Assembly (NCBI GenBank): GCA_044224905.1
Contig: JBGAJN010000003.1
Span: 868,001 to 932,000 of the forward strand
DNA: 64,000 bases
DNA from: JBGAJN01 sp044224905
GTDB taxonomy: Bacteria > Verrucomicrobiota > Verrucomicrobiia > Limisphaerales > JBGAJN01
Reading direction: 5' to 3'
Shown: piece by piece, positions 16,972-26,300 of the stretch
How the letters are laid out: the number at the start of each line of letters is the position of its first letter
How positions within the stretch are numbered: the stretch's first letter is position 1
Program-made: the position numbers and the translations under genes
Notes under the pieces: generated by a model
The model's database searches: none
What the model saw: the letters and a program-made list of their open reading frames with translations, nothing else
Told to the model about the DNA's origin: nothing

Positions 16972-17754
16972 ATGAGACGTTCCAAAGTCCTCGCCAAGAT
17001 TCGCGCCGGCAAAGTTGCGCGCATTTGTTCACTCACACATTTCCTTCCGTTTTTTCCGAAGATGGCCGCGCACTTCGATTTCGATGGCGTGTGGGTCGAC
17101 GGCGAGCATCGCCCGTTCGATGCGCGCGAGGCACAGACGCTGATGGCGTATCACCATCTCGCGGACGTCGATTGCATGTGGCGTCCGCCCACCCTCGAAA
17201 AGACCTTGCTCTATCGCTTTTTCGAAGACGGCGCTGCGGGCTTGATGATTCCGCACGTCTCAACCGCGGAGAAAGCACAGCAACTCGTCCAGGCGGTGAA
17301 GTTCCCGCCGGTCGGCGACCGCGGCCTCGATGGCTCCGGACTGGATGGAAATTATTACATCAACCTTCCCGCAACGTATCCGCAGGACGCGAATCGCGAG
17401 ACGTTCCTCGTCGTGCAAATCGAGACGCAGCAGGCGCTCGACAACGTCGAAGCCATCGCTGCCGTGCCCGGCGTGGATGTCTTATTCCTCGGTCCGGGTG
17501 ACATGTCGTTGCGGCTCGGATGTTCGCCAGGCGTGAACGATCCGAAAATGATGGACGCCCAAAAGCGAATCGCCGCTGCCGCGAAGAAACACGGCAAAGC
17601 GTGGGGGCGTCCGGTCGGCACCGCAGACGATGCGAAGGTGATCATCGATCTCGGCGCGCAACTCGTCGCGTTCGGAAGCATGCACTGGGCAATCTTCCGG
17701 CACCTCCAGGCGTGCAAAGAAGACTTCGACAAACTGCTCGCCAGCGAACGCTAA
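16972..17754 (+). CDS. HpcH/HpaI-family aldolase
   Basis: A 260-residue cytoplasmic class II aldolase of the HpcH/HpaI/citrate lyase fold, which cleaves or forms 4-hydroxy-2-oxo acids to release pyruvate or a similar 2-oxo acid. Key positions can be seen: WVDGEH with His46 as general base, MWRPP with Arg71 binding the oxo acid, QIETQQ with Glu151 and FLGPGDMS with Asp177 as metal ligands. Length is standard for the family. The transporter gene follows after 21 bases, so the two are likely an operon that imports and cleaves a sugar acid; the exact substrate cannot be read from sequence. No signal peptide. Confidence 0.88.
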   Translation: MRRSKVLAKIRAGKVARICSLTHFLPFFPKMAAHFDFDGVWVDGEHRPFDAREAQTLMAYHHLADVDCMWRPPTLEKTLLYRFFEDGAAGLMIPHVSTAEKAQQLVQAVKFPPVGDRGLDGSGLDGNYYINLPATYPQDANRETFLVVQIETQQALDNVEAIAAVPGVDVLFLGPGDMSLRLGCSPGVNDPKMMDAQKRIAAAAKKHGKAWGRPVGTADDAKVIIDLGAQLVAFGSMHWAIFRHLQACKEDFDKLLASER

Positions 17755-17775
17755 AAACCAAATCGCAATCGCAAT

Positions 17776-19029
17776 ATGAGTCACGATGCATCAAAAATGA
17801 CCCGCGCGTGGCTCATCGTCGGACTGCTCTGGATGGTCGCGCTGCTGAACTACCTCGATCGCCTGATGATCACGACGATGCGCACGTCGTTGACCGAGGC
17901 GATTCCCATGACCGAGGCGCAATTCGGTCTGCTCACGTCCGTCTTCGCGTGGGTTTACGGTTTGCTCAGTCCGTTCGCGGGATTTCTCGCCGACCGTTTT
18001 AGTCGGAGTCGCGTCATCCTTGTGAGCTTGTTCGTTTGGTCGTTACTCACGTGGCTGACTGGGCACGCCCAAACCTTCGAACAACTTCTTGCCGTCCGCG
18101 CGCTGATGGGCATCAGTGAGGCTGCCTACATTCCCGCCGCGCTGGCGTTGATTTCGGATTACCATCGCGGCAGCACGCGCTCGCTGGCAACGGGCATTCA
18201 CATGACCGGCATCGGCGTGGGTTCTGGTTTGGGCGGCATCGGCGGCATGCTCGCGGAACAGCACGGCTGGAGCTACGCGTTCACTGTTTTTGGCTTTATT
18301 GGGATCGGCTATGCGGTGGTGCTGATGTTCTTCTTGCGCGATGCACCCGCCGATCTTCCCGATCCGTCCGCTCCTCCTGCAGCGGCTCCGTCCAAGGCCA
18401 ATTTTTTCGAAGCTTTGTCCAGCCTGCTCAGCAGCGGCGTATTTTGGATGATGCTGGTTTACTGGGGACTGCTCGGCCTCACCGGTTGGGCGATCATGGG
18501 TTGGATGCCGACCTATCTGAAGGAGCGCTTCAGCCTTTCGCAGGGCGTCGCCGGACTCTCCGCCACCGGCTACATGCAGGCCGCCATGCTGGTCGGACTC
18601 GTGATCGGCGGCGTCTGGGCGGATCGCTGGAGCCGCACCAATCCACGCGCGCGAATTCTCGTGCCGGCAATCGGCCTCTGCATCTCCGCACCAGGACTGC
18701 TCTTAGTTTCCCAAACCGGCGTCCTCACGTTCGCCATCGCGGGCTTGATCATTCACGGACTCACACGCGCGTTCACCGATGCGAACATGATGCCCGCATT
18801 GTGCCTGGTCTCGGATCCGCGATACCGCGCGACGGGTTACGGCGTGTTGAATCTCTGCAGTTGCCTCATCGGTGGATCGGCCGCGTATTTCGGTGGCGCG
18901 CTGCGCGATGCGAACATTAGTCTCGATAAACTTTTCCTGTTTGCCGCGATCAACATGTTCATCTGCGCCGGCGTGATGTTCTGCGTAAAACCAAAGCACC
19001 CTTCGACACAAAATCCGTCCGGTCGGTAA
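17776..19029 (+). CDS. MFS transporter, organic-anion/sugar-acid (ACS-like)
   Basis: A 417-residue inner-membrane permease with about twelve hydrophobic segments. The first segment carries NYLDRLMI, typical of anion:cation symporter-type and spinster-type MFS proteins, and the loop between segments 2 and 3 has the MFS motif A-like FLADRFSRSR. The central loop after segment 6 (about 193-210) is hydrophilic and rich in Pro/Ala. It directly follows the HpcH/HpaI aldolase gene, so a hexuronate-, galactarate- or similar acid is a reasonable but unproven substrate. The ATG at 17776 precedes MSHDASKMTRAW; a second Met ten codons in is possible. Confidence 0.85.
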   Translation: MSHDASKMTRAWLIVGLLWMVALLNYLDRLMITTMRTSLTEAIPMTEAQFGLLTSVFAWVYGLLSPFAGFLADRFSRSRVILVSLFVWSLLTWLTGHAQTFEQLLAVRALMGISEAAYIPAALALISDYHRGSTRSLATGIHMTGIGVGSGLGGIGGMLAEQHGWSYAFTVFGFIGIGYAVVLMFFLRDAPADLPDPSAPPAAAPSKANFFEALSSLLSSGVFWMMLVYWGLLGLTGWAIMGWMPTYLKERFSLSQGVAGLSATGYMQAAMLVGLVIGGVWADRWSRTNPRARILVPAIGLCISAPGLLLVSQTGVLTFAIAGLIIHGLTRAFTDANMMPALCLVSDPRYRATGYGVLNLCSCLIGGSAAYFGGALRDANISLDKLFLFAAINMFICAGVMFCVKPKHPSTQNPSGR

Positions 19030-19145
19030 GGCGCACCTGATTCCTTCCACCACCCGGACGAGGTGAACCAACGCGCGGGGTTCGTGTGAGAATTGCGCTT
19101 TGAACTTTGAACACCGGTCGCAACAATCGGCCCGTTACGATTTCC

Positions 19146-20669
19146 ATGAATCCGATCACGCACTGCGTCACGTTCGCTGCCGTCGCCACATTTTTCATCT
19201 CCTCATCGCTCACTCCTTTGGCGTACGCCGCGACGAACGCGAGTGGCCGCGACCTCCATGTCGATCCGACGAACGGCGAAGATCGCAACGACGGCGTCAG
19301 CAAACCACTCAAGACGATTTCGCAAGCCATCAAGCTCGCGCAGCCCGGCGACACCATTCATTTGCTGCCGGTGATCTACCACGACTACGCGGGCTTCTAC
19401 GGCAAGTGCGGCGAACCGGACAAACCCATCACGCTCGATGGTCACGGCGCCATACTAGAAGGCTCCGAATCACTGAAACCCGAGCAATGGCGTGAGACGT
19501 CACCCGGATTGTTCGCGAGCACAAATCTCCTCGCACGCGTCGACGACGCGATCATTGGTCGGTGGTTTTTTCTTTGGAACGGCAAGATGAATCACATGGG
19601 CCGCACTTCGAAGGGGCCGAGCGCGAAGCTCAAGAAAGCGGAGGAACTTCAGGCCGGTGAGTGGACCTTCCTGAAGGACGAATCGCGCAAGCTCCCGAAC
19701 TCACAACAAATCTTCGGCACGTTTTACGTGAAGCTCCCGCCTGGTCAGAAGCTCATCGATGCAAAAATCCGTGCGCCGATTCGTTCAGCGGGAGTGCAGT
19801 TCAGCAGTCGCGGCACGAACCACAACGCTCACCTGATCATTCGCAACCTCACCGCCACGCACGTTTACAACGACGGCTTCAACATTCACGGCCATTGCGA
19901 AGACGTGCTGTTCGAGAACATTCGGGCGATCGAATGCGGCGACGACGGCATCAGCGCGCACGAGACTGCGCAGTATCGCGTGGATGGTTTCGTCTCCATC
20001 GGCAACTCGACAGGGATCTGCGACACCGGCGCGAGCGAGACGAGTTACAATCACGTCTTCATCCGCGATTGCCTGGGGCACGATCTCTACTTCCTCGACA
20101 CTGGCCGTTACGCCGTCAGCAATTCCCTCGTGCTCTCCTCCGCGTCGCGCGCGGTCGTCGTCACCGGTCGCGACAACACCAATCGCCCCTGCTCTCTCGT
20201 TCTCGACAATGTTCTGATCCGCCGCGTCACCGGTTCCAACGAAGTACGCGTGATGAAAAACACCACGCTCGACGCGCGCCACGTGACGTTGCTAGGTCTC
20301 AGTTTTCAAGCAACCGGCGGCGAAGTGAAACTGCGGGACTCCGTGATTGCACCCGCACCGGAAGTCACCCAGCCAACGCCCACCTACGACTACATCGCAG
20401 CGTCAGCCATTCCGCGCGGACCACTAGTTCCGGAGATCTTTCTCTGGCGCGACGTGAAGTGGACCGCCAGTGGGAATGTTTACGACGTCAAACTGCTGCG
20501 ATTGGACAAGACGTTCTACGCGCCGAGAACTTTCGCCGACTTCCAAAAGCAAACGGGGCAAGACGCCGATTCGCTTTGGCAATCAGTCGAAGTTCGCGAA
20601 GGAGTTCCACGCGGACTCCCGCGCGGAATCGGCGCAGATGTCACAAAACTTCCGCAACCTACACCATAA
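19146..20669 (+). CDS. exported right-handed beta-helix protein (DUF1565-like)
   Basis: A 507-residue exported protein. I use ATG 19146, which is followed by a typical signal peptide (MNPITHCVTFAAVATFF..., cleavage near LAYAATNA), rather than a TTG at 19107. The mature start, DLHVDPTNGEDRNDGVSKP and QAIKLAQPGDTIHLLPVIY, is the DUF1565 pattern at the entry of parallel beta-helix polysaccharide lyases or hydrolases. Regular short strands follow (LIIRNLTATHVYNDGFNI, VLFENIRAIECGDDGISA), with paired aspartates in CGDDG and CEDV that could bind substrate or calcium. The C-terminal part is variable. The next gene begins 5 bases after the stop, so both proteins probably act on the same polysaccharide. 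Activity (lyase, hydrolase or binder) is not decided by the sequence. Confidence 0.8.
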   Translation: MNPITHCVTFAAVATFFISSSLTPLAYAATNASGRDLHVDPTNGEDRNDGVSKPLKTISQAIKLAQPGDTIHLLPVIYHDYAGFYGKCGEPDKPITLDGHGAILEGSESLKPEQWRETSPGLFASTNLLARVDDAIIGRWFFLWNGKMNHMGRTSKGPSAKLKKAEELQAGEWTFLKDESRKLPNSQQIFGTFYVKLPPGQKLIDAKIRAPIRSAGVQFSSRGTNHNAHLIIRNLTATHVYNDGFNIHGHCEDVLFENIRAIECGDDGISAHETAQYRVDGFVSIGNSTGICDTGASETSYNHVFIRDCLGHDLYFLDTGRYAVSNSLVLSSASRAVVVTGRDNTNRPCSLVLDNVLIRRVTGSNEVRVMKNTTLDARHVTLLGLSFQATGGEVKLRDSVIAPAPEVTQPTPTYDYIAASAIPRGPLVPEIFLWRDVKWTASGNVYDVKLLRLDKTFYAPRTFADFQKQTGQDADSLWQSVEVREGVPRGLPRGIGADVTKLPQPTP

Positions 20670-20674
20670 ACTCT

Positions 20675-22312
20675 ATGGCTATGCATTCTCGTCGGAGCTT
20701 TCTGCAAACAACCATCGCCGCCGGAGCGCTTTCTCCGTTGCTGGCGTTGCCCAGAGCCGCCGCAGCCGCTTCGAATTCCGCCCGCGTTGTGGTCGACGGC
20801 GGATTCGAAGTGGATGAAGCGGCGTTCTTCGCGTTCGACGATCACGCGATTCCGTGGCGCGACAATCTTCAGTTGACCATGGTGCAGGCGGCGAAGCATC
20901 CGGCTAATCCGGTGTTGCGACGCGGACCCGAAGGCTCGCCCGATCACGGGCACGCGATCATGTACGGCTCGGTGCTCCACATCGGCGGGAAGTTTCGCAT
21001 GTGGTATCTGGGCATGTCGCAAACGGTGATCGAGCGCGGTCAAGCGCCCGGCTACTGGCGGCCGATGTGTTACGCGGAAAGCGTGGACGGAGTGAATTGG
21101 ACCAAGCCAAATCTCGGCCTGGTGGAATTCAACGGCTCGAAGCAAAACAACATCTGCCTCGTGGAGAGCGAGGTGTTTTCGCTCAGTCGCGTCAACGACT
21201 TCCTTACGGTGATCCACGAACCAAACGATCCTGATCCCGCTCGGCGTTACAAGTGCGCCTACATTGCGCACCCGCCGTTTGAAGACGTGCGCGGCGGGCG
21301 CAGCGCCATCGGGCCCAACGAAAAACGCTGGGCCGCCTTTGTCTGCGCCACGAGCGCCGACGGCTTGAAGTGGAAAGTCGTTGGCGATCGACCAATGAAC
21401 GCAGGCGGCGAGCGCTTCGAAGTCAGCGGCCTGTATCACTTCGGTGGTTTCTACTACGCGACCGGCCAGCTCATTTCCCCGTGGATATTTCTTCCCGACG
21501 GACGCGACGTGGGTCGCGCGATGCGAACGTATCGCTCTGCCGATTTCAACACGTGGTCCAAAGCAACCGCTCTCGGCTTCGCGCGCCCCGGACAAATGAT
21601 CGCGCAGCCCGCCGCCGGCCAGCAAACGCACATGGGCGCCGGGATGTGGAATCGCGGCAACGTGATGCTCGGCCTTTACGGTCAATGGCAGGACGGCCCG
21701 AAGGAGCGTCCGAAAGACGCCAAGTCGCACCTGCACGGCACGCGCGTGGATCTCGGCTTCATCGTGAGCAATGACGGCGTCCACTTCCGCGAGCCGGTGC
21801 CCGACTTCAAAACGATCGCCCGCGGACGCGAGGGCGAATGGGACAACATCTCGCTGCTGCAAGCGCACGCCTTCGCCAACGTCGGCGAACAAACTTACCT
21901 TTGGTATTCGCACTGGGACTGCGACGGATTGTTCCGCAACCAAGACATCGGCCTCGCCACCCTGCGCCGCGATGGCTTTGGATTCATCTCGCGAAAAAAT
22001 CCGGCCGCGCCCGGACAATTCGTGACGGCTCCCTTCGAACTAAAACGCCGTGGCGGAAAATTGTTCCTCAATGCCGACGGCCTTTCGGCCAACGCGCCAA
22101 TCACGGTAGAACTGCTCGATGAAAGTGATCGCCCGGTGCGCGGATACTCAGGCGCCGACACGGCAACCATTAAAGGGAATGGAACGCGAACGGAAATCGT
22201 GTGGCCGAAATCACGCGACAGCCGCCTGCCCAGTGGGCGCAAACTCGCCGCGAAAGTCGGCCTTCCCGCGAATGGTGAAGCCAAGGTCTACGCGCTCTAC
22301 GTCGGCCCGTAG
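20675..22312 (+). CDS. exported five-blade-propeller glycosidase-like protein (GH32/GH43/GH130-like)
   Basis: A 545-residue protein with a Tat-type leader: twin Arg in SRRSFLQT, hydrophobic core, cleavage near PRAAAAAS. I start at ATG 20675; a second ATG two codons later is equally possible, and the long frame upstream is only out-of-frame reading of the beta-helix gene. The body shows propeller strands common in GH32/43/130-type proteins: NPVLRRGPEGSPDHGHAI, GKFRMWYLGMS, CYAESVDGVNWTKPNLGL, CATSADGLKWK, and LGFIVSNDGVHF. The repeated S-x-D-G-x-x-W/F motif marks blades. Acidic catalytic residues could not be assigned. A short beta-sandwich follows (about 445-545). It is coupled to the upstream beta-helix gene. 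Confidence 0.78.
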   Translation: MAMHSRRSFLQTTIAAGALSPLLALPRAAAAASNSARVVVDGGFEVDEAAFFAFDDHAIPWRDNLQLTMVQAAKHPANPVLRRGPEGSPDHGHAIMYGSVLHIGGKFRMWYLGMSQTVIERGQAPGYWRPMCYAESVDGVNWTKPNLGLVEFNGSKQNNICLVESEVFSLSRVNDFLTVIHEPNDPDPARRYKCAYIAHPPFEDVRGGRSAIGPNEKRWAAFVCATSADGLKWKVVGDRPMNAGGERFEVSGLYHFGGFYYATGQLISPWIFLPDGRDVGRAMRTYRSADFNTWSKATALGFARPGQMIAQPAAGQQTHMGAGMWNRGNVMLGLYGQWQDGPKERPKDAKSHLHGTRVDLGFIVSNDGVHFREPVPDFKTIARGREGEWDNISLLQAHAFANVGEQTYLWYSHWDCDGLFRNQDIGLATLRRDGFGFISRKNPAAPGQFVTAPFELKRRGGKLFLNADGLSANAPITVELLDESDRPVRGYSGADTATIKGNGTRTEIVWPKSRDSRLPSGRKLAAKVGLPANGEAKVYALYVGP

Positions 22313-22354
22313 TTCAAACCGACTTGGAAGCCCAGCAACGCCCTTCCGACCCAG

Positions 22355-23287
22355 TTATTTCTTCCCGCCGAGCGTGCGCCCGAAGAATTCCGCGGCGATC
22401 TCGACGGTTTGATCGCACCACGGCTGGCTCATCCAGAACGGATGCGGTGCGTCCTTGAGCGTGTGAACCGACGTCTCGATTCCGAGAGCGCGAAGTTTTT
22501 CCATCATCTCGGCGCGTCCGATCTTCAGGGTATCCTTTTCGCCTTCGATGAAAATGGTCGGTGGCACGCCGTCACGGACGTGCGTAATCGGCGACGCCGC
22601 GCGATAAATCTCCGGATGATCGTCACACTTCGCGCCGAAGAACATCAGCGTGTTCGTGCTGGATTTGCCAGTATTTGCTGCGACGAAGTCCTGTGTCGCC
22701 GCCATCACGATGCAGGCTTTCACGGCGCTCGATTGCTCCTTGTTCGGACCGTTGCCTTCGAACTCCGCCAAGCCGCTCGTCATCGCCGTCAGGCCCGAGA
22801 GATGTCCTCCGGCCGAACCGCCCATGCAACCAATCCGCTCGGGATCGATCTTGAACTTGGCCGCGTTCGCGCGCAGCCAGCGTAGCGCGGATTTGCAATC
22901 ATGCAGCGCCGCCGGGAACTTCGCCTCTTGCGCGAGCCGGTAGCTAACCAGCGCCGTGACAAAGCCGCGCGCTGCGAGACGCTCCATCATCGGCTTGTCC
23001 GACTCCACCTGCCGCGCGGTCCAGCCGCCGCCATGGATGTCGAGGACGCACGGATAGAGCCCCGCCTTGTCCGGGGCGTAAATCACGAGTTCAACGTTGT
23101 GCTCCGGATACGCGGCCACGAGATTCGTCGTGCACGTGAAGCCAGCCGGTGTGTGCGGCAAAACCTTCTGCCACTTCGGGCCGTTCTTGCTGACGGGCTT
23201 TTTCGCGTCCGTCTTCTTCTCGGCAGCGAACAGCGAGCCGGCGAGCAGCACCACGCCGGCAATGATTGCGAGTCGTTGAAACCTCAT
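22355..23287 (-). CDS. exported alpha/beta-hydrolase (esterase/lipase, BD-FAE-like)
   Basis: A 310-residue exported hydrolase. The signal peptide ends near GSLFAAEKK, followed by a Lys-rich linker. The alpha/beta-hydrolase core has the oxyanion motif DIHGGGWT (His85), the nucleophile GGSAGGH (Ser158), an acidic residue in EGEKDTL and the histidine in APHPFW. This layout matches HSL/BD-FAE-type carbohydrate acetyl- or feruloyl-esterases. Its ATG overlaps the stop of the upstream sulfatase gene by 4 bases, so the two are translationally coupled and probably remove ester groups (acyl and sulfate) from the same polysaccharide. It is convergent with the glycosidase-like gene, 42 bases apart. Confidence 0.85.
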   Translation of the reverse strand: MRFQRLAIIAGVVLLAGSLFAAEKKTDAKKPVSKNGPKWQKVLPHTPAGFTCTTNLVAAYPEHNVELVIYAPDKAGLYPCVLDIHGGGWTARQVESDKPMMERLAARGFVTALVSYRLAQEAKFPAALHDCKSALRWLRANAAKFKIDPERIGCMGGSAGGHLSGLTAMTSGLAEFEGNGPNKEQSSAVKACIVMAATQDFVAANTGKSSTNTLMFFGAKCDDHPEIYRAASPITHVRDGVPPTIFIEGEKDTLKIGRAEMMEKLRALGIETSVHTLKDAPHPFWMSQPWCDQTVEIAAEFFGRTLGGKK

Positions 23288-24705
23288 ACGTTCTTTTTCT
23301 TTTTATTTTTCCCGCCACCATTGCCCTTTTTCAATTCACCCGCAGCCGGCGGTGTCCATTGCGGAGATTTTGGATTCGCGACGGAAAGCGGGAGATCATC
23401 CCCCCAGCCCGGCTGCAATTCCTTCAGGTGCGACATCATTTGCGCAACACGTTCCGCATGGCGTGGATCGCCGGAAAGATTGTTCAATTCGTCGGGGTCG
23501 CTTTTTAGATCGAAGAGTTGTGTCACATTGACATCCGGATAGCGGAGCAACTTCCAACGTTCATCGCGATATCCGCGCTGGACATTACGGTACGCGAAGA
23601 ACAACTCGGACCGCACCGACGAGGCGGCGCCGGTGATCACGGGTTTGAAGCTCTTTCCATCAATGCCCGCAGGCTTGGGCGCACCGCAGAGATCCGCCAC
23701 CGTCGGATGAACATCGAGCAAATACATCAACGCATCGCTGCTTCCCTTCGGAACTCCCGGTCCGGCGAAGAACAGCGGCACTTTCATGCCCGCATCATAA
23801 AGATTCTGTTTGCCCAACAAACCATGGCTGCCAACGGCGATACCTTGGTCCGCCGAGAACAGCACGATCGTGTCATTGTCCAGCTTGAGGTCTTTCAGGG
23901 CCTCAAGAATTCGACCAATGTGAAAATCCAACGCTGTGATCGTCGCATAGTATTCATGAAGCGTCTTGCGAATCTCCTCCTCCGTTCGAGGCCAGGGCGA
24001 TAGCTGCTCATCGCGAATCGTCATCTCGCCATTGTCGAATGGATGGATCGGCTTGTAATTTTTCGGCAGCGGAATCTTGGACCGGTCATACATGTCGAGA
24101 TACTTCTGGGCGGCCACGCGCGGATCGTGCGGATTGGCGAAGGCGAGGTACATGAAAAACGGTCGGCTCTGATCACGTCCCTCGCCCTTGAGAAACGCCA
24201 CCGCGGCATCGGCAATCTCTCGCCCCGGCTCGCCGCTGTGGCGTTCGGCCTGATCGTTTTGGAGATACTTGCTGTGTTCGAATTTCGCCTGGATGAGCAG
24301 CGCGGTGTTCCCCTTCTTTCCATGATGATACGTCTCGTAGCCAGCGGCCTGCATTGTCACCGGAAAATTCGAACCATCGGCGGGCGACAACATCCCCTTG
24401 GCGCCGCTCGGCGGCTGGAAATTCTTCCAACGAAAGAATGCGTTACCACTCAGGAGCATGTTGCGGCTCGGTGTACACACCGCCGCAGAGTTGCCGCCGA
24501 GACAATAGGCGTTGTTGAATACGAATCCGCGCTTCACCAACGAATCGAGATTCGGAGTTTTCACCGTGGGATTGCCCAGCGCGCCAACCGAGTCGGAACG
24601 CATGTCGTCGGCAAAGAGAAAGAGCACATTGGGCTTCTTGGCCGCCTGAACGGTGTCGGAGAAAATCGCCAAAACGGCGAACGCACAGATAAAAAATCTC
24701 TTCAT
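23284..24705 (-). CDS. exported sulfatase (iduronate-2-sulfatase-like)
   Basis: A 473-residue exported type I sulfatase. After a signal peptide (cleavage near VQAAKK) comes LFADDMRSDS with metal aspartates 33/34, then CTPSR (Cys77-Arg81), the signature in which Cys is converted to formylglycine by a maturase. Later motifs are HHGKKGNT, the iduronate-sulfatase-like FANPHDP, and FSADQGIAVGSHG with the second metal pair as Asp-Gln. The C-terminal end is very Lys-rich (GGGKNKKKKNV). The matured enzyme would cleave sulfate esters from a glycan in the periplasm or outside. No formylglycine-generating enzyme gene is in the window. It heads the operon with the downstream esterase. Confidence 0.9.
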   Translation of the reverse strand: MKRFFICAFAVLAIFSDTVQAAKKPNVLFLFADDMRSDSVGALGNPTVKTPNLDSLVKRGFVFNNAYCLGGNSAAVCTPSRNMLLSGNAFFRWKNFQPPSGAKGMLSPADGSNFPVTMQAAGYETYHHGKKGNTALLIQAKFEHSKYLQNDQAERHSGEPGREIADAAVAFLKGEGRDQSRPFFMYLAFANPHDPRVAAQKYLDMYDRSKIPLPKNYKPIHPFDNGEMTIRDEQLSPWPRTEEEIRKTLHEYYATITALDFHIGRILEALKDLKLDNDTIVLFSADQGIAVGSHGLLGKQNLYDAGMKVPLFFAGPGVPKGSSDALMYLLDVHPTVADLCGAPKPAGIDGKSFKPVITGAASSVRSELFFAYRNVQRGYRDERWKLLRYPDVNVTQLFDLKSDPDELNNLSGDPRHAERVAQMMSHLKELQPGWGDDLPLSVANPKSPQWTPPAAGELKKGNGGGKNKKKKNV

Positions 24706-24875
24706 GGATTGATGAAACGCTGACCGACTTCCCGTGAAAACTCAATAGGCATTCTTTCCGTGGCTTATCCGCTGCCCGCGGTGTGGTGGCGGCGAGCCGA
24801 TGCAATAAAGGGAGAGGAATTGGTAATTCCGGTGGACTCCTCGGTTGTCATCGCGCCGTCAATTTAGGTATCAGC

Positions 24876-24904
24876 CGACAGCGCGCCGTTCAAATGACGG
24901 CTGT
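24876..24904 (+). other. hairpin upstream of the Rid-fold gene
   Basis: GACAG (24876-24880) pairs with CTGTC (24900-24904) and CCGT (24885-24888) with ACGG (24896-24899), with a 4-base bulge on the left and a 7-base loop. It lies 24 bases before the ATG at 24928 in the 222-base region shared with the divergent sulfatase operon. A second short palindrome (GGAATT-GGT-AATTCC) lies upstream near 24816-24830. Either could be an operator; neither matches a site I know. Confidence 0.3.
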
Positions 24905-24927
24905 CACCAACAGCTAGAAAACAGCTT

Positions 24928-26295
24928 ATGAAGACAGCGGCTCCTTCGAAACCGGAACACCCCCAGTCCTACAAACGTTTGCTCGGCTATGCCGCGCTCC
25001 ACGACGAGTCCGATCGCTCGATCAACTCGGTGGGCGCGGTGTTGCCGCCGTTACGCGATGACGCTCATACCGTCGTCGAATTGAACCGCGTCATCCGCAT
25101 CGCGATCACCGTCGCGCCCAAGTCGCGCGGAAGTCTCGCCGAGCAAACCTGCGAGGTGCTCGAGATGATCGAACGCGTGCTTCAGCAGGAAGCCGTGTCG
25201 ATGGCGATCACCATTCAAACGGTCTTCGTGCGCAGCCCGGAAGACGTGGATCCGTGTCGGCTGCTGTTCCAGGCCTACTTCGGCTCGCGGATGCCCGTGA
25301 CGAATTTCGTTCCCCAACCGCCCTGCTGCGGCGCGGCGCTGTCCGTCGAAGCGTGGGCCGTCGGCGGCAGCGCGGTCGATGTCGAATTCCCGGCGCCGAA
25401 TCTCGTCACCGTGGCTTATGACGGCATCAAGTGGTTCCACTGCGCGGGAATCACCTCCAAGGCCCCGACGGCGTACGAGCAAACGACCCAGGCATTCACG
25501 CGCATGCGCAATGTTCTAGCCGGCGCAGGCGTTGGGTTCCACGAAGTCGTCCGCACGTGGCTCTATCAGGGCGGGATCACCGCTGACGAAAACGGAACGG
25601 AGCGTTACCGCGAATTGAACCGCGCGCGCACGGACTTCTTCGACAGCATCCGCTTCGAGAACAACCGCCTCGCGCACCACGGCGGCAAAGGATTCTACCC
25701 CGCGAGCACTGGCATCGGAACGTTGGGGCGCGGCTTGGTGACCAGTTGCCTCGCCCTGCAAACCACGCGAAAGGATGTGCGTTTACTGCCGCTCGAGAAC
25801 CCGCTCCAGACTCCGTCGTATTGCTACGAGAAAAAGTTCTCCATCAAGAGTCCGAAGTTCTCGCGCGCGATGGTGGTGCTATTGGGCAACTACATGACGA
25901 CGTGGGTCTCCGGCACCGCGAGCATCGTGAACTCCGAGACGCGCTACGCCGGCGACATCGAGCGGCAGACCGAACAAACGATCGACAACATCGAGTGTCT
26001 GATCTCGGCCAACAATCTCGCGTATCACGGCGTCTCCGGCGGTGGCGCCACATTGCGGGATCTAGCCAAGGTTCGCGTCTACATCAAACGCCCGGAAGAT
26101 TATCTCAAATGCCGCGCGGTGGTTGAACGCCGTCTCGGCCACCTGCCCACGATCTACGCACAAGCCGATGTCTGCCGCCCCGACCTCCTTGTCGAAATCG
26201 AAGGCGTCGCGTTCGCGAAACTCAGTCACAACGGCAACGGCCACATCTCCGGCGAAGAAATGGCTGCGTTCGCCAACGGAATTTCACCTGCATAA
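24928..26295 (+). CDS. three-domain Rid/YjgF-fold protein (chorismatase-like superfamily)
   Basis: A 455-residue soluble protein with no signal peptide. It appears to hold three tandem Rid (YjgF/RidA) folds: about 45-150, 160-290 and 310-435. Each shows a strand with G, a long helix (EQTTQAFTRMRNVLAGAG; QTEQTIDNIECLISANN), a strand with a V-R-x-W/Y-I pattern (VVRTWLYQGG; KVRVYIKRPEDY) and a terminal strand (LSVEAWAV; LVEIEGVAF). RidA works as a trimer of single domains, so this chain may be a covalent trimer. The catalytic Arg of E. coli RidA (FPARS) is not kept in any copy; the middle copy has PASTGIG, a pattern I associate with FkbO/Hyg5-type chorismatases. It lies 68 bases before the DUF1549 gene. 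Activity is unknown. Confidence 0.72.
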   Translation: MKTAAPSKPEHPQSYKRLLGYAALHDESDRSINSVGAVLPPLRDDAHTVVELNRVIRIAITVAPKSRGSLAEQTCEVLEMIERVLQQEAVSMAITIQTVFVRSPEDVDPCRLLFQAYFGSRMPVTNFVPQPPCCGAALSVEAWAVGGSAVDVEFPAPNLVTVAYDGIKWFHCAGITSKAPTAYEQTTQAFTRMRNVLAGAGVGFHEVVRTWLYQGGITADENGTERYRELNRARTDFFDSIRFENNRLAHHGGKGFYPASTGIGTLGRGLVTSCLALQTTRKDVRLLPLENPLQTPSYCYEKKFSIKSPKFSRAMVVLLGNYMTTWVSGTASIVNSETRYAGDIERQTEQTIDNIECLISANNLAYHGVSGGGATLRDLAKVRVYIKRPEDYLKCRAVVERRLGHLPTIYAQADVCRPDLLVEIEGVAFAKLSHNGNGHISGEEMAAFANGISPA

Positions 26296-26300
26296 ACCTC

